From the NCBI GenBank assembly GCA_963726065.1, contig CAVSAU010000010.1:124001-188000 (forward strand): a stretch of DNA of 64,000 nucleotides. The letters run 5' to 3'. The notes beneath the pieces are model-generated. The model was not told the origin of the DNA. It saw nothing but the letters and a program-made list of their open reading frames with translations, and did not search any database. The stretch's first letter is position 1. Every line of letters begins with the position of its first letter. A program made the position numbers and the translations under genes. Origin of the DNA: Neomesorhizobium sp963726065. Its GTDB lineage: Bacteria > Pseudomonadota > Alphaproteobacteria > Rhizobiales > Rhizobiaceae. Shown one piece after another: positions 8,088-17,431 of this stretch.

Positions 8088-9134
8088 CTACAGGTATTTG
8101 AGCAGGCTGAGTTGCTGTATGCGGGCGGTTAGCGCGTAGGACTTGTCGATCTGCCCGACCAGCGTCGTGATCCGGTTGGCGACCTCGTAGGGGTCGATGC
8201 CGACCATATCCAACACGCTGCGGTCCAGCAGATCCTTCTGCATGGTGAGGCGGTCGGTCGCGCTCTTGACCCGGTTCTCGGTGAAGCCCATGAGGGCCTG
8301 TTCCGTGCTGATGTTGCCAATGGCCTGACCGACCTGATCGACCTGGCGGTCGATGATCGCCTTCTTGGCGTCGGCGGACATCTGGGCCGTGAAGAGACCG
8401 CTGATCGTTGCGGAGGCCATGGCAAGCCGGCGCACGCCGTCATTGTTGGCGCTGACCGACGTTTCGGCGGTTTCGTTGAGCGCGATGCGGCTGACGATCT
8501 TCTGGTCGGAGGCGTTCGACCAACTGGTTTTCCAGCCGGCGCCCATGAACATCGGCTCGATGGCGGTTGTCAGGAAGCTGTCCATCTGGGCGGTGGTGAT
8601 ATTGGCCGCCTGGGCGTCCGTCTGGGTGAAGCCGAAGAAAGACTGGAACGCGGCGTCCAACGCCGCCTTGCTCGGCGAACCCGGCGCGTTGAAATCGTTG
8701 AGCGGTTTGACGTCGGTGTTGATGCCCGCGAAAATGTATTGGCCATTGACCGTGGTGTTGACCACCGAGGTCATGGCGCTCAAGGCATTCTTGGCGTCGG
8801 ACAGCACGACGGATGAGTCCGGGTTGCCGGTGGAGCTTGCCATCAGCGTGGTGAGCAGGGTCCGCGCCGTGGTGGCGAGCTGCCCGAACGAGGTCTGGGT
8901 TGCCGACAGCCGCACCTTGGCCAAATCGTTGGACTTGACGATGCCATCCAGGCGTTCGAGATCGCGTTCGACGGAAACCAACTGACCGGTGCGGGCGCCG
9001 AGAGAAAGGCCGGCGTCGGCGACCCTGTCCGAGGAAGACTCCTTCTGGGCCTTCACGAGTTCGGACTGCATGCGCGACACCTGGTAGCGCATTGCGTTGG
9101 ATATCGAGACTGAGGAAACGAAGGAAGCTTTCAT
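8088..9134 (-). CDS. flgL: Hook-filament junction protein FlgL
   Basis: This is a 348-residue flagellin-like protein with conserved terminal helices (SVSISNAMRYQVSRMQSELV at the start and an amphipathic C-terminus ending SLLKYL). FlgL (HAP3) joins the hook to the filament. A GAGGT ribosome-binding site lies in the 4-nt spacing after flgK, and the order flgE-flgK-flgL is conserved. Confidence 0.93.
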   Translation of the reverse strand: MKASFVSSVSISNAMRYQVSRMQSELVKAQKESSSDRVADAGLSLGARTGQLVSVERDLERLDGIVKSNDLAKVRLSATQTSFGQLATTARTLLTTLMASSTGNPDSSVVLSDAKNALSAMTSVVNTTVNGQYIFAGINTDVKPLNDFNAPGSPSKAALDAAFQSFFGFTQTDAQAANITTAQMDSFLTTAIEPMFMGAGWKTSWSNASDQKIVSRIALNETAETSVSANNDGVRRLAMASATISGLFTAQMSADAKKAIIDRQVDQVGQAIGNISTEQALMGFTENRVKSATDRLTMQKDLLDRSVLDMVGIDPYEVANRITTLVGQIDKSYALTARIQQLSLLKYL

Positions 9135-9138
9135 CGCG

Positions 9139-10605
9139 CTACCTCACCGCTGCGAAAAGTGCCGACAACATGTCGTCGACGGCTTTGAGCATCCGTGCCG
9201 ATGCCTGGTAGGAATTTTCGAGGTCGAGCATCAGCGACAGTTCGTTGTCCATGTTGACACCGGTGCTGTTAGACAGTGCCTCGGCGGTATACACCGCCAT
9301 CGCACTTTTGGTGTCGGCGGCGCGGGAGGCATCCCGGCGCATGCCTTCGAACCAGTTGATCGAGTTGGTCGAATAGGCGCCGAGCGTCGCACTCGTTCCA
9401 TTCCCCGCATCGGGGTCAAATGTCATGGGCGTGTCGAGCCGATCGCCGATTGTGATGAGGAGCTCTGAGAAGGACGCGGAAGGCGGGGTCCCCGTGTTCC
9501 ATCTGTAGGCCGCGCCATTGGCGCCGCCGTCGCGGATGAGCTCGGGGTTGCCGCCCTGCCTGGAATCGAATGCGGGGTTGATCTTGATCGATCCCGCCAG
9601 TCCGTCGACCAGTGTTCCAGCAGGCGGAACGGCAGGTGCGCCTGACCAGGTGAAGAGGCCTGTCTGGTTCGGCTGGACGCCAGCCTTGTCGACTTCGGCG
9701 AAGGCGGTGATCAGGCCGCGTGCGATTTCGTCGAGCTGGCTCTGCATGGTGGGCGCGACGCTGTCGCGCAACTGGATCAGGCCGGCGAGCCTGCCGGAAG
9801 CGTCGGTGTTGCCGCCGCTGCCGCCCGTGAGCTTGACGCCGTCGACATAGACGGCGTTGCCGACCCCTCCCGGCGCGTAGCTGGTGGAGGGCTCGAAAGT
9901 GACCTCGCGTGGCGTCCTCTCGAATAGCATCGTGCCGTCCCTGGTCATGATGACCATGTCGGAATTGGCTCGTGTCATCGTGGTGACCGGAAGCTTTTCG
10001 GAGATCTGCTTCAACAAGGCCTCGCGCTTGTCGACCAGGTCCAGAACGTCGCGGCCGGCACGCGTGCCGGACACAACCTTGGTGTTCACGTCATGGAAAT
10101 CGGCAAGCAGTGTGTTCAGATCGTCGACCGACTGGGCGATGTCCTGGTCGGCTGTCGTGCGGAGCAGCTGAATGGATTCGCTCGCGTCGTTGAGCGCCCG
10201 CACGACCTGGCGGCCGGCTTCCGCGGCGTTTTCGGCAAGCGTGCGATTGGAGGGCGTCGCGGCATAGAGGTCCAACGCCTCCCGCAGCTTGCCGATGAGC
10301 ATTGCCGGCGACGATGCGTTGTCCACTCCGTTGACGGACGTCTTTAGCGACTCCAGTCCGTCGAGCAGCGCACTCTGGCCCTCCCACGACGAGAGCGCGG
10401 AAAGGTTCTGGCGGAACAGCTCTTCGTTGGCCGCACGCTGGATGTCGACCACACGGGCGCCCGGCGCCGAACTGGAGAGAACCGCCGTGCGCCTCGTATA
10501 GTCGGGGTTGGAGGCGTCTGCGATGTTGCGGGAGACGACGGTCGTCTGCCGCGACGTGTTCTTGAGCGCCGTTTGCGCGATGTTCAGGGCGGATGTCAGC
10601 GACAT
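9139..10605 (-). CDS. flgK: Hook-associated protein FlgK
   Basis: This is a 488-residue protein of normal length with the conserved N-terminus MSLTSALNIAQTALKNTSRQ and C-terminus (NELSLMLDLENSYQASARML) that form the helical D0/D1 domains. It is the first hook-filament junction protein (HAP1). The frame is intact. Confidence 0.94.
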   Translation of the reverse strand: MSLTSALNIAQTALKNTSRQTTVVSRNIADASNPDYTRRTAVLSSSAPGARVVDIQRAANEELFRQNLSALSSWEGQSALLDGLESLKTSVNGVDNASSPAMLIGKLREALDLYAATPSNRTLAENAAEAGRQVVRALNDASESIQLLRTTADQDIAQSVDDLNTLLADFHDVNTKVVSGTRAGRDVLDLVDKREALLKQISEKLPVTTMTRANSDMVIMTRDGTMLFERTPREVTFEPSTSYAPGGVGNAVYVDGVKLTGGSGGNTDASGRLAGLIQLRDSVAPTMQSQLDEIARGLITAFAEVDKAGVQPNQTGLFTWSGAPAVPPAGTLVDGLAGSIKINPAFDSRQGGNPELIRDGGANGAAYRWNTGTPPSASFSELLITIGDRLDTPMTFDPDAGNGTSATLGAYSTNSINWFEGMRRDASRAADTKSAMAVYTAEALSNSTGVNMDNELSLMLDLENSYQASARMLKAVDDMLSALFAAVR

Positions 10606-10645
10606 GCTTTGCTTTCTTAGGCTGACGCTTTTCAGCTTGCCGGGT

Positions 10646-11899
10646 TTATCTCTTCAGGTTGACGAGGACGTCCATCAGGTCGGCGCCGGTCTGGAACACC
10701 TTGGAATTGGCGGTGTAGGTACGCTGCAACTCGATCATGTTGGTCAGTTCTTCGGCGATATCGGCGTTCGAGTTCTCCAGCGCCCCGGAGACCACGGCGC
10801 CCATGCCGCCTTCGTTGGCGAAGCCGATACGGACATCGCCGGAATCGGCGCTCTGCGTGAAGACGTTACCCGGCAGCACTGCCAGCTGGTCCGGGCTTTG
10901 CACCGTGGCGATCGGGATGCGATAGAGCGCCTTGAACGCACCGTTCTGGTATTGCGCGTAGATGGTGCCGTCGGAGCCGATTTCCACCTTCTCGATGCCA
11001 CTCGGCGCGTTGCCGTCGACCTCGCCCTTGAGCACCGTGTAGCTGGTTCCGAGCTGCGTGGTCTTGCTGATGTCGAGGCTGAGTGTGGCGCCGCCTGGAA
11101 TGGCGATCGACAATGGCGTGGCCCCGGTTAGCTTGCCAGTGGTGGCATCGAAGTTGAGGGTCTGTGTCGTGAGCGCCGGACCGCTGTAGGGGAAGGCGTT
11201 GGGTGAGCCGGCCTGGTCCTTATTGTAAACCGCTACTTCCCAAGTGTTGGCCGCCGTCTTGGTGAAGTAGACGTCGAGGATCACTTCCTTGCCGAGATTG
11301 TCGTAGGCGACCAGCGAGGATTTTGCGGAGTAGGCGGCGGTCGCCGCGTTTGCGGACGGAAGGTTCGCCGCGGCGACGACAGTGGCGTCGAGTGGGAGGT
11401 TCGCGGTGAAAATGCCGTTCCTGGAGGGTGTTGCGACCAGTTCGCTCTGCGAAATCTTTACGGCCTCGAGGCCGCCAAAACCGTTTGCGACGGCGCTCGG
11501 GTCGCCATTGGCGAAATTGTAACCCATCAGATAGAAGCCGGCCGCGTTGACGAGGCGGCCCTGGCTGTCTGGAACGAAGGAGCCGGCGCGGGTAAGAACC
11601 GGTGAACCGCTGGCATTCTGGACGACGAAGAAACCCTCGCCGTCGATGGCGAGGTCGCTGGCCGAGGTGGTGTATTTCAGATCGCCCTGATTGGTGATCG
11701 CGTAGCGTACGTTGGTCTTGACGCCGCCGGAGGTGTAATTGCCGGTCGAGCTCGGGATGACCATGGAAGAGAATTCGGTGCTGGCGCGCTTGTAGCCCGT
11801 GGTGCCCGAGTTGGCGATGTTGTCGGCCGTCGTCGACAGACGGTTGGCCTGCGCGTTCATGCCGGACACACCGGTGCGCATCATTCCATACAAGCTCAT
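10646..11899 (-). CDS. flgE: Flagellar hook protein FlgE
   Basis: This is a 417-residue protein. The N-terminus MSLYGMMRTGVSGMNAQANR and C-terminus (AEELTNMIELQRTYTANSKV) are the rod/hook family signatures. The start chosen is preceded by GGGGAG at good spacing; the frame is open seven codons further upstream. It polymerises into the universal-joint hook. It is the first gene of the flgE-fliQ unit and carries the shared upstream element at 11953-11962. Confidence 0.95.
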   Translation of the reverse strand: MSLYGMMRTGVSGMNAQANRLSTTADNIANSGTTGYKRASTEFSSMVIPSSTGNYTSGGVKTNVRYAITNQGDLKYTTSASDLAIDGEGFFVVQNASGSPVLTRAGSFVPDSQGRLVNAAGFYLMGYNFANGDPSAVANGFGGLEAVKISQSELVATPSRNGIFTANLPLDATVVAAANLPSANAATAAYSAKSSLVAYDNLGKEVILDVYFTKTAANTWEVAVYNKDQAGSPNAFPYSGPALTTQTLNFDATTGKLTGATPLSIAIPGGATLSLDISKTTQLGTSYTVLKGEVDGNAPSGIEKVEIGSDGTIYAQYQNGAFKALYRIPIATVQSPDQLAVLPGNVFTQSADSGDVRIGFANEGGMGAVVSGALENSNADIAEELTNMIELQRTYTANSKVFQTGADLMDVLVNLKR

Positions 11900-11952
11900 C
11901 GAATATTCTCCCCAGACCACTTGCCGTTGGTCATGAGGATAGAGCTTTTGAC

Positions 11953-11962
11953 TTGCGCGAAG
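11953..11962 (-). promoter_or_regulatory. Candidate flagellar promoter element, flgE unit
   Basis: CTTGCGCGAA on the plus strand, 54 nt upstream of the flgE start. The 15-mer CTTGCGCGAAGCTGG here is identical to the one upstream of the DUF1217 gene at 31508. The core recurs upstream of fliF and flhA. It is a probable binding site for a flagellar regulator or sigma factor (inference). Confidence 0.45.
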
Positions 11963-12056
11963 CTGGCTTCCCGTCTTGTTTGCGCCCGCATCGCATCGCG
12001 ATGGGGCGTGGGTTGCAACGGAGGGGCCGCTTCGCCGCTTCCGCCAGGACTGCCCA

Positions 12057-12725
12057 TCAGATGATCAGCCGATAACCGAGGAACCTCTTGGAGTTGATCG
12101 GATCGAAGCCGATCTTCTCGCGCAGCTTCTTGCGCAGCTTGGAGATGTGGCTCTCCACGACATTCTCCTCGACCTCGTCGTCGAAGATGCCATAGATCGC
12201 GTTGAAAACCTGGGTCTTGGTGACGCGGCGGCCGCTGTTGTTTGCCAGGTATTCGAGGATGCGGCGCTCGCGGCGCGGTAAGGGCAGTGGCTGCCCGTCG
12301 ATTTCCGGATCACGTCCGTCCATGAAGATGCGCATGGCGCCGATCTGGACGAAATTCGCCTCTTCCTTGGCGCGACGGCTGATCGCCGAGATGCGCGCCA
12401 GGATCTCCCGGATGTGAACGGGCTTGCGGATGACGTCATCGACGCCGGATTCGAACAGCTTCAGCGTGTTCTCCAGCGAGTGCTGTTCGCTGAGTGCGAT
12501 GACCGGCGCCTTGGTGCGGTCGCGGATCTTGTGCGGCGAGACGATGTCGGTCGAACACTCGCCGATGAGGAAAGCACGTACGGACTTCAGATCCTCGTCC
12601 GCGACGGTGGTAACCCACTCGCCGAATTCCGTCGAACCGAAGCCGGCGCTCGCCACGCCCTCTCGATCAAAAAGTGAATAATAGCCCTCTTTGACGAGCT
12701 CCCGCTCGTCCACGATTACTATCAT
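12057..12725 (-). CDS. ftcR: Flagellar transcriptional regulator FtcR/Rem, OmpR-type
   Basis: This is a 222-residue protein. Residues 1-115 are a degenerate receiver domain and 125-222 a winged-helix OmpR/PhoB DNA-binding domain (PLPRRERRILEYLANNSGRR, then HISKLRKKLREKIG). The usual phosphoacceptor aspartate is missing: its strand reads AFLIGECSTD. The distal lysine in RKPVH is kept. This matches FtcR of Brucella and Rem of Sinorhizobium, orphan regulators of hook and motility genes. It follows the transglycosylase gene by about 190 nt. Confidence 0.88.
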   Translation of the reverse strand: MIVIVDERELVKEGYYSLFDREGVASAGFGSTEFGEWVTTVADEDLKSVRAFLIGECSTDIVSPHKIRDRTKAPVIALSEQHSLENTLKLFESGVDDVIRKPVHIREILARISAISRRAKEEANFVQIGAMRIFMDGRDPEIDGQPLPLPRRERRILEYLANNSGRRVTKTQVFNAIYGIFDDEVEENVVESHISKLRKKLREKIGFDPINSKRFLGYRLII

Positions 12726-12917
12726 CGGCCCGCCCTCCGAATCAGCTGCATGTTATGGTAAACGCAGAGGTAACCTTTGTGACGAATCCTGAAAAACCGT
12801 CATTTCTTGTAGCTGTTTTCTGGGGAGTCTCGAATCGCGATGGTTGCGGCGGCTCCTGGCCCCGGGGTGAGGGTTGCGGGGTCACAGGCGGGGCCGGCCT
12901 GTCCTCCGAACTCGTTT

Positions 12918-13505
12918 CTACGGGCTGCAGAAATCGCGGGCGTTCGAGGTCCAGTTGCCGAAGCCGGTGGCCACCATATTGGCGATGACGCGGCAGATGT
13001 AGCGCTTCTGTGCGGGGTCGTTATCGGGTCCCGCATGATAACGCGCCACCGCCATCGACCAGGTGTCGTGCTTGCGTTTCAGCTGCACCAGGAAGCGGGC
13101 CGCGTAATCTACATTTCGGTGGGGGTCGAGCATGTCCTGGACGCTGCGGAAATGCTCGGAATGGAAGCGGTGATTGATCTGCATGCAGCCGAGGTCGATG
13201 AATTTCGCACCGTTTTCACGGGCCTGCCGAAAGGCCTCGACAGCTTGCTGACGGGTTGTAGGGAACAGAGCTTTTCCGTCTATATTCAAGGCGTTAGGCT
13301 GTAGGCTGCCTTTCTTTCCGGTTTCTGTCAGCCCGACCGCGTACAGAATGCCGACCGGCACGCCGTAGCGGTCCGCGGCGGCCAGTATTTCGGGCTCGCA
13401 GGCATTCGGGGCAGCCTGCGCTGTCGTTGCCAGGATACTAGATATAGAGGCCGCGAGAAGAACGGTCCTGAGCCGTCGTGCCACTGCCTTCGGCGTGCCG
13501 TCCAT
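12918..13505 (-). CDS. Lytic transglycosylase, flagellar-locus type
   Basis: This is a 195-residue exported protein with a signal peptide (RRLRTVLLAASISSILATTA, cleavage after AQA), followed by an SLT lysozyme-like domain. The catalytic Glu is probably in YAVGLTETG, and GCMQINHRFH and VARYHAGPD are typical SLT motifs. The start follows GGGAGGAAGCG. It overlaps the 3' end of fliK by 68 nt in another frame. Its place next to fliK and the muramidase-free CheL suggest that it opens peptidoglycan for the rod, as SltF does in Rhodobacter (inference). Confidence 0.82.
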   Translation of the reverse strand: MDGTPKAVARRLRTVLLAASISSILATTAQAAPNACEPEILAAADRYGVPVGILYAVGLTETGKKGSLQPNALNIDGKALFPTTRQQAVEAFRQARENGAKFIDLGCMQINHRFHSEHFRSVQDMLDPHRNVDYAARFLVQLKRKHDTWSMAVARYHAGPDNDPAQKRYICRVIANMVATGFGNWTSNARDFCSP

Positions 13506-14829
13506 CGCTTCCTCCCTGCGCAGTGGATCCTCGGCCGCCAGAACCTGTCCCGCCATCGCCTGCGTTGCCCGAAAATGTCGACTGCGGATCGCGCGCCGCA
13601 GCGCCGGAATTTGCGTCGACATTGTCGGCGCGGTTCGCCTGGCTGGTGGTGTGGGGTTGCTGGATCGTGACCCGGTCGATCTCGTAGCCGAGCGCCCGGA
13701 AGGCCCTGACAATGGTCTCGGAGTCGCTGCTCAGCCGATGATAAGCCTCGGCGCTCTCGACCTTCAGTTCAACCGAGAGTTGTTCACCTGCGAAGCGCAG
13801 GTCGGCGGTGACCATACCCAGTTCAGCCGGATGCAATTGAATTTTCAGGCTGTGGACAGCGCCCGGCTGTGGGCGGGCCTGTGAATGAGGATTCGAGGCC
13901 GCTTCGGCGCCCTGCGGTTTCCAGACAGCATCTGCGGAAATAGCTTCCAGGAACGCCGCTGTGGTGGCGTTTGCCGCCGGCGCCGGCATGCTTTGGATAC
14001 CGACGACGCTGGCTTTCGCGCTGGCGCCCGATGGTTCGGGCTGCGCCGTGTCGCGCCGTACCTCCCTTGCCGACATGGCGGGCTGATCAGCAGAGGTGCG
14101 ATCGGTATGCCGGCCGCGATTCTGCTGGTCCGGATCGGATGCGGAGGCGCCTGGTTGCGCCGGCAGATCAGCGGTTACCGAGGCAATCCGGTTGCCTGCT
14201 TTTGCCGCTTCGGTGGTGCCGTTGGCGTCCGCGGTCAGTGCATTTTCAGATCCTGTGGCATCGGCAGGCTCGGTGCCGTCGTTACCGTCTTTCATGTTCT
14301 TCAGCAATGCGCCAGCGCCGCTTGCCGCCGCCAGCGCCTCCGCAACTCTTAGCGCGCCGCCGGTATTTTCGGCGGCTTGCCAGGCGGCGGGATCGCTGCT
14401 GCGAAGCACCGTTTCGAGGAGCAGCGCGATCGCCGGCAACGGGCCGGCTTCGGAACTTTCGTCCTCGCCCTCCTGAGCATCGTCGGAGTTTTCGGGTAAC
14501 GCTTCCCTCGTGTCTTCCAGAAGCTTCCGCTCGGTACGAGCGTCGGTCCGCCAATCTTTCGGGTTCTCGCTCTCGGCAACGTTTTCGGCGTCCGCAGCGG
14601 AGACCTGCCAGGCCTGGCCGAGCGCGTGGAGGGCGGGTCTCAATCGCTCGCTCGGGCCGTCCGGCTTTTGGCCGGCTGGGGGTCGGCCGGTCTGCCCCAG
14701 GTCTTTTGCGCCGGAGCGCATGGCATCGCCGAACGCGCTGCCGGCGGCGTCTTTCTCCTTGCCAGATGGCATCCTGCCCTGCGGCGCCGGCCCTGGCGCG
14801 AAACCTGCCTGCATCACTGCGCTGGTCAT
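13438..14829 (-). CDS. fliK: Flagellar hook-length control protein FliK
   Basis: This is a 463-residue protein with a long low-complexity Ala/Gly/Glu-rich N-terminal part and a conserved C-domain at about 330-400 (SLKIQLHPAELGMVTADLRF, then VELKVESAEAYHRLSSDSET). It measures hook length and switches export specificity to filament proteins. It overlaps motC by 4 nt at its start and the transglycosylase gene by 68 nt at its end. Confidence 0.87.
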   Translation of the reverse strand: MTSAVMQAGFAPGPAPQGRMPSGKEKDAAGSAFGDAMRSGAKDLGQTGRPPAGQKPDGPSERLRPALHALGQAWQVSAADAENVAESENPKDWRTDARTERKLLEDTREALPENSDDAQEGEDESSEAGPLPAIALLLETVLRSSDPAAWQAAENTGGALRVAEALAAASGAGALLKNMKDGNDGTEPADATGSENALTADANGTTEAAKAGNRIASVTADLPAQPGASASDPDQQNRGRHTDRTSADQPAMSAREVRRDTAQPEPSGASAKASVVGIQSMPAPAANATTAAFLEAISADAVWKPQGAEAASNPHSQARPQPGAVHSLKIQLHPAELGMVTADLRFAGEQLSVELKVESAEAYHRLSSDSETIVRAFRALGYEIDRVTIQQPHTTSQANRADNVDANSGAAARDPQSTFSGNAGDGGTGSGGRGSTAQGGSDGRHAEGSGTTAQDRSSRGLYI

Positions 14830-16151
14830 TGCGGCAATCCTCCAAGAAGTTTGTCGACCACCTCGAGTTTCTTGCGCGCTTCGCCGGCTGTTGCAGCAGC
14901 GGCGGCAGTTGGCGCATCGATCTCGGCTGCCACCGCCTCCGTTGCGGGAGATTCGGGCTGCGGAGCGGCGTTAGCCGGTTCGGCGGTTGCCGTCTGTGGC
15001 GCCGGCGGCTGTACTGCCGCAGGTTCCGGAACCGGTGTGGCGGCAGGTTCAACCGTGGGTTCCGTACCGCCGGCGTCGTCCTCGAAGATTGCCGCGTCTT
15101 GCGTGGCGTCCGGTGTGGGGCGACCCGGCGCCGCCGTAATCTCGGCTGCGACCGCTTCGGCTGCTTCCAGAAGGCGGCGGTCGTTTTCGGAGAGACGACT
15201 GCGATCGATGGTCCGCAATTGCGCCAGGACATCGCCGGCTGTAGCGGTCGTCATGGTCGCCAGGCTGGAATAGAGCTCGGCGCGTGGGTCGCGCCTGGCT
15301 TTTTCCTCCTCGTCGACCCGTTCGGCGCCGCGAGACGCGAATGCCGACAGTTCCGTCAATCCGTCGATGGCGCTGCGGCGGGCAAGCCTGAGATAGATGA
15401 ACTTCCGCTGGTCCCGGTCCATGCCGGCGACGATGTTGCCGACCTTCTCCAAATCAATCGTGGCGCGGAGACTTATGACGCCCTCGATGAAGGCGTCGGC
15501 GAACTGACTGGCGTAGGGAGAGCGCAGGTAGCGGCGCACATACTGGCTGGCAGATCGCAGAAAACGCTCGGCATCGGCAAGCTTGGCGGCGAGGCTGAGC
15601 GAGCGCCTGAGTGCGGCTTCCTCAACCAGCGTGCCCGGCCCGAGAAGGCGCGCCTGATCGAACAGCCGCGAGGCCGCCGTGGCATTGTCGGTGGTGGTGA
15701 TCGTGGCCTTGACGAGGGCAAGAAACGCGCCGAGCTCGGGCGCTACGGTCAGCGGATCGATGTGCGAAAGCGAGGAGCGCGCTTCGCCTTGCCTGCCGCG
15801 CAGATAGTCAAGGATTCCATTGGCAAGTGCGGCGTCGGTGTTTTCGGGCTTTAGACGCAACAGCACGGCTTCGATGGTGGCAGGATTGCCGCCGCTCATC
15901 GCGTAGACGAGCATCGCATGGAAGTTGCGTTTGTCGGAGAAATCGTCCTTGCCGGCTTCTCGTAGCCTGGCGTCAATCATTTCGAGCAGCTTGTTCTGCA
16001 TCGGCAACGCTGCATGGTCGCCGGCTGCGATGCGGTCCTGAACCAACTGGAGCGAACGTACCATCTGGTAGGGTTCCAACGCCGCAGCGTCAACCCGGGA
16101 GGGCGTCGCGATCGCCGCCGCGAGGAACAGCGCCACCGCAGGCGTCCTCAT
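14826..16151 (-). CDS. motC: Periplasmic motility protein MotC
   Basis: This is a 441-residue protein with a signal peptide (MRTPAVALFLAAAIATPSRV) and a helical domain with TPR-like character over residues 25-300. A Pro/Ala-rich C-terminal third precedes a final helix. In Sinorhizobium, MotC binds the periplasmic part of MotB and is needed for motor torque. 4-nt overlaps link it to motB and fliK. Confidence 0.88.
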   Translation of the reverse strand: MRTPAVALFLAAAIATPSRVDAAALEPYQMVRSLQLVQDRIAAGDHAALPMQNKLLEMIDARLREAGKDDFSDKRNFHAMLVYAMSGGNPATIEAVLLRLKPENTDAALANGILDYLRGRQGEARSSLSHIDPLTVAPELGAFLALVKATITTTDNATAASRLFDQARLLGPGTLVEEAALRRSLSLAAKLADAERFLRSASQYVRRYLRSPYASQFADAFIEGVISLRATIDLEKVGNIVAGMDRDQRKFIYLRLARRSAIDGLTELSAFASRGAERVDEEEKARRDPRAELYSSLATMTTATAGDVLAQLRTIDRSRLSENDRRLLEAAEAVAAEITAAPGRPTPDATQDAAIFEDDAGGTEPTVEPAATPVPEPAAVQPPAPQTATAEPANAAPQPESPATEAVAAEIDAPTAAAAATAGEARKKLEVVDKLLGGLPQ

Positions 16152-17431
16152 TCAGCGGTCTCCAGAACGATCTCAATGCGCCGGTTCGGCGCGGCCAGCG
16201 GATCGTCCTTCACCTTCAACTGGCGGTCGGCATAACCGGCCACTTCCCGGATCCGCTGCTCGTCGAGCCCGCCCCGCACGAGCATGTAGTAGGCGGAATG
16301 CGCGCGCGCGGTGGAAAGCCGCCAGTTGTCGTAGTTCCTGTTCTGAAATGGACGCCCATCGGTGTGGCCGCTGATGGTGATCCTGCCAGGTCTGCTGGCA
16401 AGCGTCTTGCCGATCTTCTCCATTGCCAGCACCAGCGCGCGATGCGGCACGGCGGAACCGATCTCGAACATGCCGAAATCGAGCTGGTCGGTCACCGAGA
16501 TGATGACGCCCTTTTCGGTCGGCGTTACCGAGATGCCGTCATAGGCCTTGTCACCGGCCTCGAAGGCCTTGGCGAGTTCCTGCTTGATGTCGGCCGCAGC
16601 CTTGGTTGCAGCCGCATCGGGTTCGGCTGGTTTCGTATCGGCAGGCGGCGCATCGGCAGGCTCTTCCTCCGACGCCGGTTTGGGCGAGCTTTCCTCGGAC
16701 GCTTCCCGAGCTTGTTCCGGTTTCAGGTCTTCAAGGGGCGATTTTCCCTGCGGTGCGTCACCCGCTTTTGGTGCTGGCGCCGGTATCGAGTCCTGTGCCC
16801 TGGCTTCCTCGACGGAGACAGTATCTTCGGTTGGATTCTGCGGCGCGGCAACCTGTTGCGACCAGAAGTCGGGCGCAAAGGGATCGCGATAGGATTCACC
16901 ACCGGAAGCACCCGAAGCAGGGCCGGCGTCCTGGGCGCCGCCATCTCCCTTGCTGGAAACGTTCTGAAGCGTGCCGGTGTCGAAAGCGATCTCGGCCAGC
17001 ACGGCGTAGGGGTCGGCGAAAAGGTGCTCGTCGGAGCGCATTTCCGTTTCGGAAAGATCGGTGGCATTCGGCGCATCGGCGGGGCCGGCATTGGCCTTGC
17101 CTTCCGTACCGGACTTGCCGTCTGTTTCCTGCGGCGTGTCGGCCGTCGCGCCAAGCGCATTGGGGCCTTCGCTCATATCATCGAGGCCTTTGCCTCCAGA
17201 CGAGCGGTCGACAAGCTTCACCGGGTTGAAGTAGCTGGCGATCGATGCCTTGGTCTGGTCATTGGCCGCGTTGATCAGCCACATGACCAGGAAGAAGCAC
17301 ATCATCGCCGTCATGAAGTCGGCGAAAGCGATCTTCCAAACGCCCCCATGATGATCTTCGTCATGGTCACCGAGGTGGCGGCGCACGATGACGATCTCGT
17401 GCCTTTCCTCTCCGGGCCCATGCACACTCAT
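16148..17431 (-). CDS. motB: Flagellar motor stator protein MotB
   Basis: This is a 427-residue protein with one N-terminal membrane helix carrying the proton-binding aspartate (WKIAFADFMTAMMCFFLVMW). A long acidic Pro/Ala-rich periplasmic linker follows (about 90-290), then an OmpA-like peptidoglycan-binding domain (ISGHTDGRPFQNRNYDNWRL). The start is chosen at the ATG that overlaps the previous stop as ATGA. The long linker is typical of rhizobial MotB, which MotC contacts. Its partner motA is on the other strand at 31.6 kb. Confidence 0.94.
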   Translation of the reverse strand: MSVHGPGEERHEIVIVRRHLGDHDEDHHGGVWKIAFADFMTAMMCFFLVMWLINAANDQTKASIASYFNPVKLVDRSSGGKGLDDMSEGPNALGATADTPQETDGKSGTEGKANAGPADAPNATDLSETEMRSDEHLFADPYAVLAEIAFDTGTLQNVSSKGDGGAQDAGPASGASGGESYRDPFAPDFWSQQVAAPQNPTEDTVSVEEARAQDSIPAPAPKAGDAPQGKSPLEDLKPEQAREASEESSPKPASEEEPADAPPADTKPAEPDAAATKAAADIKQELAKAFEAGDKAYDGISVTPTEKGVIISVTDQLDFGMFEIGSAVPHRALVLAMEKIGKTLASRPGRITISGHTDGRPFQNRNYDNWRLSTARAHSAYYMLVRGGLDEQRIREVAGYADRQLKVKDDPLAAPNRRIEIVLETAE

